This document shows positions 1 to 7,269 of a stretch of 19,362 nucleotides of DNA, in pieces (the first letter of the stretch is position 1; every line of letters starts with the position of its first letter). Source of the stretch: JALCSJ01 sp036788835 (lineage in GTDB: Bacteria; Bacillota; Negativicutes; Acidaminococcales; Acidaminococcaceae). The translations under genes and the position numbers were made by a program. The notes under the pieces are model-generated. The model made no database searches. It was given only the letters and a program-made list of their open reading frames with translations, and was not told where the DNA came from. The DNA lies in the NCBI GenBank assembly GCA_036788835.1, contig DAIQMR010000033.1, positions 1-19,362 of the forward strand, written 5' to 3'.

Positions 1-1
1 G

Positions 2-877
2 GCGGTGGATTTCGCCGCCTTGCAGGAAGCAATAAATACCTATCCTTTTTTCTCAGGAAAAAATTTTATAATAATAAAAGAGCCGCAAATTCTCAGCAAA
101 GAAAAAAGCCCTGGAGATAAGGCAGGAGAAAGCAAAAAAGACGACATTAAAAAATTCACGGATATTCTGGGAGATATTCCGGAATATACTTATGTTCTTT
201 GCTTGTGCGGCAAATTGGACAAAAGACTAGTTTTCTATAAAACGGTGAGCAAAATTGCCGCAGTAGTAGAATGCAGTTCCATTAAATCCTATTCCTTAAA
301 ACCATGGCTGGATGAGCAGGCGGCTCAATATGGAGCACGTTTCGACTATAGGGCTACGGCACTAATTATGGAATATATGTCAGTAACAGAAACTGTTCCT
401 TTATTATTGCTGCAAGGGGAAATAGCTAAATTGGCCATTTATGCAGGGAAAAGAAAAATATGGACCAATGAGGATGTAGCCCAGATTTTCTCCTCTTTAC
501 CGGAGGTTTCCGGGTTTGCCTTGGGCAATGCCATCAGAGAGCACAAGCTAGGCAAAGTTTTGGAACTATTGTCCGTAGAACAAAAAAAGGACCGGAATAA
601 TTTCATCGCTGTGCTGGCAAGAGTGAGCTATGAAATAAAACGGCTGTGCAAAATCAAAGAATTCACCACAACGGGCGCATCTAAGGATATGATTACGGCA
701 AAGCTTAGGATGCATCCTTATGCGGTTCAGTTATATATGCAATCCTGCCAGAGGTTCAGTTTGCAAAAGCTGGAGAAATGCCTGACAGACCTAAACCAGA
801 TGAATATGGAGATGAGACAGGGTGGTCGGCAATGGCCATTGCTTGAAGAAAAATTGGTAATGCTTTTACATTCTTAA
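2..877 (+). CDS. holA: DNA polymerase III delta subunit, 5' end missing
   Basis: This is the clamp-loader delta subunit, which opens the beta sliding clamp and loads it on primed DNA in the cytoplasm. About 291 codons are visible and the frame is open to the window edge. The family is usually about 330-350 residues, so roughly the first 40-50 residues lie outside; the GTG at position 5 is internal, not a start. Recognisable parts are the block around PFFSGKNFIIIKEP, which matches the HolA segment following the N-terminal strand, a central AAA+-like region with YTYVLCLCGKLDKR (the strand preceding a KLDKR-type turn), and a helical C-terminal collar domain ending in LLEEKLVMLL. The recognition rests on overall pattern. 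It ends 24 bases before gltS, and the two may be co-transcribed. Confidence 0.85.
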   Translation, partial: AVDFAALQEAINTYPFFSGKNFIIIKEPQILSKEKSPGDKAGESKKDDIKKFTDILGDIPEYTYVLCLCGKLDKRLVFYKTVSKIAAVVECSSIKSYSLKPWLDEQAAQYGARFDYRATALIMEYMSVTETVPLLLLQGEIAKLAIYAGKRKIWTNEDVAQIFSSLPEVSGFALGNAIREHKLGKVLELLSVEQKKDRNNFIAVLARVSYEIKRLCKIKEFTTTGASKDMITAKLRMHPYAVQLYMQSCQRFSLQKLEKCLTDLNQMNMEMRQGGRQWPLLEEKLVMLLHS

Positions 878-901
878 AAACATTTTCAAGGGGGAAAGTT
901 A

Positions 902-2089
902 ATGGAAATCAGCGTTAGTTCGTTTCAAACAGTGGCAATAGCAGTTGTTGTATACTATGTGGGCAAATATCTGAAACAAAGAATCAGCTTTTTCAACGAG
1001 TATTGCATTCCTAACCCTGTTATCGGCGGCATTTTATTCGCGTTAGTTAATTTAGGACTTCATCAAAGTGGGCTCTTGATAATGCACATGGATACCATTC
1101 TCCAAAGCTTTTTTATGACAATGTTCTTTACTAGTATCGGTTTTACTGCTAGTATTAAGGTATTAAAAGAAGGCGGTAAAGAAGTATTTAAAATGGTGCT
1201 GTTGTGTGCTGTGCTTATAATTTTTCAAAACAGTATCGGTGTTGCACTGGCAAAGGTATTTAATATCAATGCACTTATTGGTCTGTGCGCCGGTTCCATC
1301 CCTATGGTAGGCGGACACGGAACATCGGGAGCTTTCGGGCCCATGCTTGAAACAATGGGTGCTGACAATGCGACTACCGTGGCTTTGGCCATGGCTACTT
1401 TCGGCCTAATTATGGGCAGCTTAATCGGCGGACCTATCGCTCATAGAATTATTCAAAGGGATCATTTGCATGGTGCTGACCAGGGTGAGGATGTTACCAG
1501 CATGGATAAGGAAGCAGTGGTTCCCCTTGTTCCGGAAAGGTTTATGCTGGGACAGGGACAAGTACTGTTCTGCATGGGTCTTGGTACGATTTTAACTCAT
1601 TTATTCGTGTCTTTGCATGTCGTTTTCCCGGCCTATATTGGCGGCATGCTGATGGCGGCCTTAGTACGTAATATTTCTGATTCTACAGGAAAATATGAAG
1701 TACCTATTGCAGAGATTCAAACAGTAGGATCTGTAGGCTTGAACATATTCCTGTCCATGGCTTTAATGAGCCTGAAAATTTGGGATTTGTTCGGTTTAGC
1801 AGGGCCTCTGACCGTTATGGCTCTGGCACAAACTGTTTTGATGGCACTTTTTGCTTACTTTATTGTTTACAGGTTCATGGGCAAAGGCTATGAAGCAGCG
1901 GTTATGACCTCTGCTGTCTGCGGGTTTGGCATGGGGGCTACTCCTAATGCCATGGCTAATATGAGCGCCATAACGGCTAAATATGGTCATGCACCCCGAG
2001 CCTTTTTCGTGGTACCATTAGTGGGTGGTTTATTTGTGGATTTCGTTAATGCTTCCATCATAACTGTGTTTATAAATTTATTTAAATAA
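902..2089 (+). CDS. gltS: Sodium/glutamate symporter
   Basis: This integral membrane carrier imports glutamate with Na+. At 395 residues it is the normal size for GltS. It has ten or more hydrophobic segments and the internal two-repeat architecture of the family: the first re-entrant region carries VGGHGTSGAFGP (near residue 138) and the second carries GFGMGATPNAMANM (near residue 340), both GltS hallmarks. The ATG is preceded by AAGGGGGAAAG at a good distance. The following membrane-protein gene starts only 14 bases after the stop, so the two are probably translated from one message. In a glutamate-fermenting anaerobe this could be a main fuel-uptake route, which is inference. I see nothing broken or missing in it. 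Confidence 0.93.
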   Translation: MEISVSSFQTVAIAVVVYYVGKYLKQRISFFNEYCIPNPVIGGILFALVNLGLHQSGLLIMHMDTILQSFFMTMFFTSIGFTASIKVLKEGGKEVFKMVLLCAVLIIFQNSIGVALAKVFNINALIGLCAGSIPMVGGHGTSGAFGPMLETMGADNATTVALAMATFGLIMGSLIGGPIAHRIIQRDHLHGADQGEDVTSMDKEAVVPLVPERFMLGQGQVLFCMGLGTILTHLFVSLHVVFPAYIGGMLMAALVRNISDSTGKYEVPIAEIQTVGSVGLNIFLSMALMSLKIWDLFGLAGPLTVMALAQTVLMALFAYFIVYRFMGKGYEAAVMTSAVCGFGMGATPNAMANMSAITAKYGHAPRAFFVVPLVGGLFVDFVNASIITVFINLFK

Positions 2090-2103
2090 GGAGAGTGAAT
2101 CAC

Positions 2104-2589
2104 ATGGATGAGGAAACCAAAGTAACTGTAATCGATGACAAGGCAAGGGAAGAGGCGGCAGACAAGCTGTGCAAATGGGCAACAGCCAGAGCCGGTGTTA
2201 TTGTTATTATGCCGGGCCTGGGAACGGTGGCCATGCTTGCTAACCAGATTTATATGATTATAAAACTGGGTAAAGTGTATGAGCAAAAGATTACGGAAGC
2301 AGGAGCTGTAAGTATTTTAAGTTCCATGGGAACTTATTTTGCCGGAAAGGCTTTGCTGACCCTGATTCCTTTCGCTCCTTTGCAATTACCTATTGCCATG
2401 GGTACAACCTATGGTTTGGGCAAAGCTATGACTTCCTGGCTGAAAGCCGGGCGTCCTACAGATTTCAGCAAATTCAAGGATATCTATACTCAGGCTATGG
2501 AAGAAGTTAAAAAGAATGTGGATAAATTCAAAAATGACCCCCACAAAGATGAACCTCTGGGGGATGAAAGCAAAAAATTTACAAAATAA
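2104..2589 (+). CDS. Small membrane protein, DUF697/YcjF-like
   Basis: This 161-residue protein has no confidently known role. The first ~25 residues are charged. Two hydrophobic, glycine-rich segments follow: AGVIVIMPGLGTVAMLANQI near residues 28-47 and a longer stretch near 70-108 containing GTYFAGKALLTLIPFAPLQL. The tail is very charged, rich in Lys and Asp. The glycine-rich paired-helix pattern resembles the C-terminal DUF697 region found in YcjF-type and GTPase-associated membrane proteins; this is a weak pattern match. A GTG at 2095 is also in frame, but AAGGAG at 2088-2093 sits only one base from it and ten bases from the ATG at 2104, so I chose 2104. It is tightly linked to gltS, suggesting an accessory or shared-expression relation. 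Confidence 0.72.
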   Translation: MDEETKVTVIDDKAREEAADKLCKWATARAGVIVIMPGLGTVAMLANQIYMIIKLGKVYEQKITEAGAVSILSSMGTYFAGKALLTLIPFAPLQLPIAMGTTYGLGKAMTSWLKAGRPTDFSKFKDIYTQAMEEVKKNVDKFKNDPHKDEPLGDESKKFTK

Positions 2590-2683
2590 TTTAGGAAAAA
2601 AGCAGGATTTTTCATGGCAAATAGAGAAATAATACAATAAAGAAGAAGGTAACTGTTAAGTTTCTATTTGGGGGTGAGGAATT

Positions 2684-3112
2684 ATGTTTAAGAAGATTTT
2701 AGTACCTGTGGATGGTTCTGAATCTGCTTGGCGTGCCTTGGCGACTGCTAAAGAGCTGACAGAAAAATTTCAAGGGGCTTTGGTGGTGGTTACCGTTACC
2801 CAACCTATCGACCATCTCAGCATGGTTGTTGCCAGACATGAGTTAAACGACACAATGAAAGAACTTAGGGCTGTTAGTGACAAGATTCTCTCTTTGGCCA
2901 AAATGAAGCTGATGGATCGGAAGGAAAATGTCAGTTATGTTGTGAAAGAGGGACATCCGGCCGAAAGTATTGTGGCGGCGGCCAAAGAAAACAACTGCGA
3001 TTGCATTGTTATTGGCAGACGTGGGTTGTCTGGTGTGGAAGAGTTTTTCCTGGGCAGTGTTAGTGCTAGCGTAGCCCAACAAGCGGAAATTCCTGTAGTT
3101 ATTGTTAAATAG
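2684..3112 (+). CDS. Universal stress protein UspA family, copy 1
   Basis: A 142-residue single-domain Usp protein, the usual family length, expected to be a cytoplasmic dimer. It starts with the classic MFKKILVPVDGSE strand-loop. Near the end it has the nucleotide-binding signature G-2x-G-9x-G-S (GRRGLSGVEEFFLGS, about residues 116-130), so ATP binding is predicted. Usp proteins modulate survival under starvation, redox or acid stress, but the specific trigger cannot be read from sequence. GGGGGTGAGG precedes the ATG. It is the first of three consecutive Usp genes and is most similar to copy 2, sharing the N-terminal block almost exactly. This suggests tandem duplication. Confidence 0.93.
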   Translation: MFKKILVPVDGSESAWRALATAKELTEKFQGALVVVTVTQPIDHLSMVVARHELNDTMKELRAVSDKILSLAKMKLMDRKENVSYVVKEGHPAESIVAAAKENNCDCIVIGRRGLSGVEEFFLGSVSASVAQQAEIPVVIVK

Positions 3113-3150
3113 AGCCGTTATGGCCTTAATTCTACCTGGAGGTGGTTGTA

Positions 3151-3588
3151 ATGTTTAAGAAAATTTTAGTACCTGTAGATGGTTCCGAAACATCCTGGCG
3201 GGCAATGGATGAAGCTAAAAAACTGGCTGAGAAATTTGACGGCAGTTTGGTTGTCATCAATGTTGTTCAGCCCTATAACAGTGCTGCATTGCTAGCGGTT
3301 CCTTTGGACCAGGCTACAATCACCCAGGGTAATAGTGAGCTGACAAAAATTGGTGATAAGGTTTTGGCTACTGCCAAAGAAAAAATGGCCGATTTTAAAG
3401 GTGATGTGGAATATGATTTGGAGGTTGGTCATCCTTCTGAGAGAATTATTGTGGTGTCTAAGGACAAAGACTGTGATTCCATCGTTATCGGCAGCCGGGG
3501 TCTCAGCGGCATTGCAGAGTTCTTTTTGGGCAGTGTAAGCTCTAAAGTATCACAATATGCAAGTCTTCCTGTACTGATTGTGAAGTAA
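3151..3588 (+). CDS. Universal stress protein UspA family, copy 2
   Basis: A 145-residue Usp-domain protein, nearly identical in its first ~18 residues to the preceding copy (MFKKILVPVDGSE then WRAM). It ends with GSRGLSGIAEFFLGS, matching G-2x-G-9x-G-S, so it should bind ATP. An upstream in-frame GTG at 3142 exists, but GGAGGTGG at 3138-3145 overlaps it and lies at the right distance from the ATG at 3151. The spacing to copy 1 (38 bases) and copy 3 (24 bases) points to one transcript. Small cytoplasmic stress protein; the partner and signal are unknown. Confidence 0.93.
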   Translation: MFKKILVPVDGSETSWRAMDEAKKLAEKFDGSLVVINVVQPYNSAALLAVPLDQATITQGNSELTKIGDKVLATAKEKMADFKGDVEYDLEVGHPSERIIVVSKDKDCDSIVIGSRGLSGIAEFFLGSVSSKVSQYASLPVLIVK

Positions 3589-3612
3589 AAAGTAAAAGGA
3601 GGTCGGTTCTCT

Positions 3613-4047
3613 ATGATTAAGACGATTTTGGTGCCCATTGATGGCTCAGAAGTAGCCTTGAGAGCACTGGAGTTTGCCTTAGAAGTGGGCAAAAAAATGG
3701 CGGCTGAGATTGTAGTACTCAATGTGGATATCCCCTATGATTTGAACAGAATTATTCCGGCCAAGGGGAAGGATGCAGAAGAAGATGCTAAACCCATAGA
3801 GCTGGGAGATAAGCCTTTGGAGGATGCCGAGAAATTGGTAAAGAAATTCGGCTACGACAAAATATTCTTCAAGCAACTGGTGGATGTGGATCCAGCAGAG
3901 AGAATCTGTATCGAGGCGAAGAGAGCAAAAGCAGATTTGGTAGTTATGGGCAACCGAGGTATGGGAACTTTGGCAGGTTTCTTCCTGGGAAGTGTTAGTT
4001 CCAAGGTTTCTCAGAATGTGCATTGCCCGGTAACAATCATAAAATGA
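3613..4047 (+). CDS. Universal stress protein UspA family, copy 3
   Basis: A 144-residue Usp protein that is more diverged than the first two copies. It starts MIKTILVPIDGSE, carries a longer acidic middle (GKDAEEDAKP near residues 52-61), and keeps the nucleotide-binding motif GNRGMGTLAGFFLGS near residues 117-131. Strong AAAGGAGGT precedes the ATG. It is the last gene of the stress cluster, since an excellent intrinsic terminator follows within about 10 bases. The divergence from copies 1 and 2 suggests an older duplication and possibly different partners or heterodimer formation, which is inference. Confidence 0.93.
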   Translation: MIKTILVPIDGSEVALRALEFALEVGKKMAAEIVVLNVDIPYDLNRIIPAKGKDAEEDAKPIELGDKPLEDAEKLVKKFGYDKIFFKQLVDVDPAERICIEAKRAKADLVVMGNRGMGTLAGFFLGSVSSKVSQNVHCPVTIIK

Positions 4048-4057
4048 AAAATGCGTA

Positions 4058-4093
4058 AAAAAGCTGTGCAGCTTATCTGCACGGCTTTTTTTT
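4058..4093 (+). terminator. Intrinsic terminator after the Usp cluster
   Basis: AAAAAGCTGTGCAG pairs with CTGCACGGCTTTTT around a CTTAT loop, with one G-U pair, and continues into an unbroken run of eight T. It isolates the gltS/Usp region from the pilus operon. Confidence 0.93.
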
Positions 4094-4322
4094 GTCTTTA
4101 AAATGCACAACCAGAACCTTGGAATATCTTGAATTTGATTGAAAAACCCAGAAATCTAATACTTAAGTACTAGGACTAAAGCCGTGACGGCTAAAAAAAA
4201 AAGGAAAGATACAACTCAAGCATGATTCAATTTTTATGCTTAAGCCCATACAATTGTCGTAGTAAATCATTAGCTAATAAATACTGTGCTTGAGATTTCA
4301 TCACAAAAGAAAGGAATGAGTT
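4094..4322 (+). promoter_or_regulatory. Structured leader region upstream of the pilus operon
   Basis: These ~230 bases have no convincing gene but several possible RNA structures. A near-palindromic hairpin lies at 4156-4173 (CTAATAC, loop TTAA, GTACTAG). A second stands at 4180-4192 (AGCCG TGA CGGCT) and is followed by a run of ten A. CTCAAGCAT at 4215-4223 can pair either with ATGCTTAAG at 4236-4244 or with TGCTTGAG at 4287-4294, so the two pairings exclude each other. A weak promoter candidate is TTGATT (4135-4140), 16 bases, TAATAC (4157-4162). The region presumably contains the operon promoter and perhaps a regulatory RNA; no known riboswitch consensus fits fully. Confidence 0.5.
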
Positions 4323-4766
4323 TTGTCTATGTTTAGAATCATTGCCACACTGTTGTTTAGTTTGTTTCTGTGTTTAGGGAGCAGCTCCGTTATAGAAGCC
4401 GTTCAAGTAACTTCACCTTTTGGCTGGCGGGTGCATCCTATTAGTGGGCAATGGAAGTTTCATGCCGGAGTTGATTTAGGTTATGACTATGGTGATGCTA
4501 TTGCAGCCATCTATGGTGGGAAGGTGGTTTATTCTGCAGAATATGAGGGATATGGGAATTGCATTATTATAGAAGACGCAGTTCATGATTTTGAACTATA
4601 TGCTCATTGCAACAGCTTGCTGGCAGAATATGGTCAGATGGTAGCTGCGGGACAGATAATTGCTACGGTAGGCAGTACCGGTTATTCAACTGGTCCGCAT
4701 CTGCATTTGGAGTATTGGAAAAATGGGCAGTATGTTGATCCGTTAATTTTATTAGGTGAACAATGA
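4323..4766 (+). CDS. Secreted M23 (LytM-type) metallopeptidase
   Basis: A 147-residue predicted peptidoglycan endopeptidase. An N-terminal signal peptide or anchor (residues ~4-24, hydrophobic with LFSLFLCLG) is followed directly by a complete LytM domain. Visible Zn ligands are His47 and Asp51 (HAGVD) and His128 of HLH; the other catalytic histidines are His95 (YAH) and His126. All key residues are kept, so an active enzyme is expected. The start is taken as TTG 4323, six bases after AAGGAA; the ATG at 4329 is the alternative and lies 12 bases away. It heads the pilus operon and its stop overlaps ATGA of the next open frame. A plausible job is local opening of the wall for secretin or pilus assembly, which is inference from position. 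Confidence 0.88.
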   Translation: MSMFRIIATLLFSLFLCLGSSSVIEAVQVTSPFGWRVHPISGQWKFHAGVDLGYDYGDAIAAIYGGKVVYSAEYEGYGNCIIIEDAVHDFELYAHCNSLLAEYGQMVAAGQIIATVGSTGYSTGPHLHLEYWKNGQYVDPLILLGEQ

Positions 4767-4783
4767 GGGGAGTGAAATGCAAT

Positions 4784-5671
4784 ATGGAAAGGGTGGCAGT
4801 CATTTCTTTTAGTGAAGCGCAGGAACATAAAATACATTTGCTTTTAGCTAAGAGAAATTTGAACACACGTAAAGTTATTGTAGAAGCAGAAAAAGAGCTG
4901 GTTTGTGATCAAAAACAATGGCTTGGTGTGGGAATGGTAGATATTATCAGTGGTGATATTAAGACGATACTAAAGGATACAGAATGGGAAGGCAGATTGT
5001 TTTATGTGGCGATTCCGGATTCTTTAGTCGCTTATAAGTGCTTTACAAGAACATTGGCCAATACTCCTAATTTAAAAAAGAAAAGTGAAGCAGAAAATTT
5101 TAAGAGACAGTGTCTGCAAGAAAATCCCGACAAAAAAAGAGCTCAAGAATATGCAATTACTTTAGCCGGGATAAGCAAGGACGAGCAAGGTTCACATTAT
5201 ACGTGTGCTTATGTTTCCGCACCATTCGTAGCAACAATGGAATTGGCCTTTGCTAAAGCACAGATACCGGTTCTTGCCTTAGAAGCAAATTACTATGGAT
5301 TACAAAGAGTAGCTCGTTTGTTATGCAAGCAACGGCCTTTTGCTTTTTCCCATAGAGGTAATTACTTTTTGTCTGAACGAGAAAATATTTTTCACTTGTA
5401 TTCTGCGGCAGAAGATCCTTTTACGAATTTTCAAGTACTAATGGCTTTGAGACAAAAAGCTTTTATGAACAGGCTGAACAAAGACGATATTAGCTTTATA
5501 AAGGTAGATGATTTGGAAAAACTGCCCCAGTGGATATGTGCTCCCAACATAACAAACGATTATTTATCTCTTTGCAGTATAGGCACTGTTTTGCGGGGAA
5601 TAAAAGATAATACTTTTACAAAGGAGACCGGTTATGGATTTGAAAAATTACGGGAATTTTTTAAGCACTGA
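4784..5671 (+). CDS. pilM: PilM-like cytoplasmic pilus assembly protein
   Basis: A 295-residue protein without signal peptide or membrane segment. It fits a diverged PilM, the actin-like ATPase-fold protein that recruits PilN on the cytoplasmic face. Evidence is the segment FYVAIPDSLVAYKCF, matching the PilM pattern of VAIPxS followed by an aromatic/arginine strand. A later stretch, AFAKAQIPVLALEANYYGL, corresponds to the PilM segment where AGL..pvalD..AL.R is usual. The classic N-terminal DIGSSS nucleotide loop is degenerate (VAVISFSEAQ), so ATP binding is doubtful. Position directly before a PilN-like gene strongly supports the call. The start is at ATG 4784, behind GAGGGGAGTG; an ATG at 4763 overlapping the previous stop is possible. 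Its end overlaps the next gene by 38 bases. Confidence 0.65.
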   Translation: MERVAVISFSEAQEHKIHLLLAKRNLNTRKVIVEAEKELVCDQKQWLGVGMVDIISGDIKTILKDTEWEGRLFYVAIPDSLVAYKCFTRTLANTPNLKKKSEAENFKRQCLQENPDKKRAQEYAITLAGISKDEQGSHYTCAYVSAPFVATMELAFAKAQIPVLALEANYYGLQRVARLLCKQRPFAFSHRGNYFLSERENIFHLYSAAEDPFTNFQVLMALRQKAFMNRLNKDDISFIKVDDLEKLPQWICAPNITNDYLSLCSIGTVLRGIKDNTFTKETGYGFEKLREFFKH

Positions 5672-6239
5672 TGCATTGACTTTTAATACTAAAAAGTATC
5701 ATCGCAATGCTTATATATTAAGAATACAGATGCTATTAGCTTTTTTGGTTTGTGGAATTATCGTGGAGATAAGTGCGTGGGGTTATGCAACAGTGAGATA
5801 TACAATGCCCGATGCAGAGGTTATAAATGCTAACTATACTAAGGCACAAAATATCAATAAACAAATCAAGGCTGTAGGGACGGAATTGCGTCAAGCAGAA
5901 GACGATAATCTCAAGATAATGTCATTCTTTACCATGGTAGCTCAAATAAAACCGAAAAACATAGTCTTTCTCTCAGTCAAAATGGATGACAAAAACATCA
6001 AAGTTGAAGGTGAAAGTACAGACCTGGCTTTAGTAAATAAATTTTCTCAAGACTTGAAAGCGGAAAAGTACGAAAATGCGAGAATGGAAAGAATTAGTCA
6101 AAAAGGGAACTTAGTAAATTTTACCATAGTAATGGATTCTAAGAATGCCAATAAGAAGAAAACTAAAAAACCAAGTGGAGATAAGCAAGATAGTCCGGCT
6201 GAGAAAGGTTCATTAGGAAAAGGAGGAATAAATGTCTGA
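5634..6239 (+). CDS. PilN-like inner-membrane pilus assembly protein
   Basis: 201 residues: a short cytoplasmic head (~1-28), one membrane segment (~29-52, IQMLLAFLVCGIIVEISAWG), a periplasmic coiled-coil-like stretch (~60-95) and a compact domain in which NIVFLSVKMDDKNIKVEGES resembles the PilN/GspL ferredoxin-like fold. A Lys/Ser-rich tail ends the protein. PilN bridges cytoplasmic PilM to periplasmic PilO. The INLLP-type PilM-binding motif common near PilN N-termini is not visible, in keeping with the diverged PilM here. AAAGGAGA precedes the ATG, which lies inside the pilM-like gene; the stop overlaps the next gene by eight bases. The family call rests on architecture and gene order. Confidence 0.68.
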   Translation: MDLKNYGNFLSTDALTFNTKKYHRNAYILRIQMLLAFLVCGIIVEISAWGYATVRYTMPDAEVINANYTKAQNINKQIKAVGTELRQAEDDNLKIMSFFTMVAQIKPKNIVFLSVKMDDKNIKVEGESTDLALVNKFSQDLKAEKYENARMERISQKGNLVNFTIVMDSKNANKKKTKKPSGDKQDSPAEKGSLGKGGINV

Positions 6240-6789
6240 AGACTTGCAGTGGGGGGATGAAGAACGATATAAGAAAAAGACGAAGATTTGTGGTAGTATA
6301 GTTTTTTTCCTTGTTATTGTTTTAGGCGGTTTACAAATTTTCCGCAGTGATAAAGAACTTTCTCTTGTACAAAAGTATGGTGACTTGATAGCAAAGCAAC
6401 AGTGGGTAGAAGCTTTTAACGCTAAAAGACAAATAGTTGCTTTAAATAATGCCAGAAAGGCCGTTCCTTTACGCAAACTGGAAGAAGTCCGCCAAGCAAA
6501 GGCAGAGCAATTTGTGAAACATAATATTCGTGTGAAAAGTGTTTCCAATACCCCTGTTAAAGCGGGCAGTAAGAGTCCGGTACATTTTGCGGAAAGCAGG
6601 GCAGAGCTGGAAGGCAACTGGGAGAATATTTGTGCCGGTTTAGAAACGTTTAATCAAGGTGACGACACAAAGATGGAGATAACGCAGCATGATAAAAGCT
6701 TAGCTGCAATTTCCAGGATAGAAATCAGGAATAATACCGGTAGTAATGGCGTTTCAGCTAATGTGACATACCGAATTTATTATAAGTAG
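6232..6789 (+). CDS. PilO-like inner-membrane pilus assembly protein
   Basis: 185 residues with a charged cytoplasmic head (~1-20), a single membrane helix (~21-38, GSIVFFLVIVLGGLQIF), a helical periplasmic segment rich in Lys, Gln and Glu (~45-100), and a C-terminal alpha/beta region ending in VSANVTYRIYYK. This is the PilO/GspM layout. PilO pairs with PilN in the periplasm and transmits to the secretin-linked PilP. I see no sharp sequence signature, so the call depends on topology and its place between the PilN-like and PilP-like genes. AAAGGAGG lies just upstream, inside the previous gene, which suggests translational coupling. Confidence 0.6.
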   Translation: MSEDLQWGDEERYKKKTKICGSIVFFLVIVLGGLQIFRSDKELSLVQKYGDLIAKQQWVEAFNAKRQIVALNNARKAVPLRKLEEVRQAKAEQFVKHNIRVKSVSNTPVKAGSKSPVHFAESRAELEGNWENICAGLETFNQGDDTKMEITQHDKSLAAISRIEIRNNTGSNGVSANVTYRIYYK

Positions 6790-6803
6790 GAGGGAACTTG
6801 ATA

Positions 6804-7268
6804 GTGAATCGTAGGAGAGCTGAAAGGATGAAAATTTTAAGTGCCGTGGTATTGCTTTCCATGACTTTGTGTACATCCTTTGTTTATAGCACAAGAGAAA
6901 AAGTAGTGATAAATAATTTACCAAAAGCTAATGAACTGCCGGTATGGCAGCGGGAAAAACATTTCCTTACAGCATCACCTTTCCTTGGCTTAGGAGGGGC
7001 AGCACTGTCGTCCAAAGACTCTAACGCACCTCAAGGGTTCCCAACTCCGCCGGGAGTACCGGCTATGCCGGGAACCATAAAAGGGAAAGGCGGCGGTATT
7101 GTAGTGGTAGGCGTCTTACCACCGACTGTAGCTATCGTACGGGTTAATGGAGGAGAGAAGGCCGTGCGCTTGGGAGACAGAGTGGGAGCCGGGATAATAG
7201 ACGAAATAACACAAGAAGGGATTGTTATTAATGAACATTTGTATTCATTAAAAACTGGAGGAAAATAG
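6804..7268 (+). CDS. PilP/GspC-like periplasmic linker protein
   Basis: About 155 residues. An N-terminal membrane anchor or uncleaved signal (~10-28, ILSAVVLLSMTLCTSFVYS) is followed by a Pro/Gly-rich linker (GFPTPPGVPAMPGTIKGKGG) and a small beta domain. That domain reads VVVGVLPPTVAIVRVNGGEKAVRLGD then GIVINEHLYSL, which is the homology-region (HR) fold of PilP and GspC: a strand with G.....VAI, the n.....l..GD turn and a final beta strand. This domain contacts the secretin N0 domain. The start is set at GTG 6804, nine bases after AGGAGGG; TTG 6798 is only three bases away from that site. The stop lies one base before the secretin ATG, and the secretin ribosome site is inside this gene. 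Confidence 0.72.
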   Translation: MNRRRAERMKILSAVVLLSMTLCTSFVYSTREKVVINNLPKANELPVWQREKHFLTASPFLGLGGAALSSKDSNAPQGFPTPPGVPAMPGTIKGKGGGIVVVGVLPPTVAIVRVNGGEKAVRLGDRVGAGIIDEITQEGIVINEHLYSLKTGGK

Positions 7269-7269
7269 G

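Noticed and set aside
1987..2286. Minus-strand 99-codon frame across the gltS / DUF697-like junction
   Set aside because: It overlaps two genes with good ribosome sites and shows no recognisable protein features.
3679..4110. Minus-strand open frame of 143 codons opposite Usp copy 3
   Set aside because: It lies entirely over a clear Usp gene and its terminator, with Cys/His/Ser-rich composition and no family resemblance.
4141..4260. A confident c-di-GMP-I riboswitch
   Set aside because: Only part of the core is recalled; the GCAAACC / GGUUGCC closing stem and the 3' tetraloop-receptor part cannot be found. Kept only as a possibility in the findings.
4222..4293. 23-codon plus-strand ORF in the leader
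   Set aside because: The ribosome site is 13 bases away and the sequence, cysteine-rich and polar, does not look like a typical peptide; the overlapping hairpins explain the region better.
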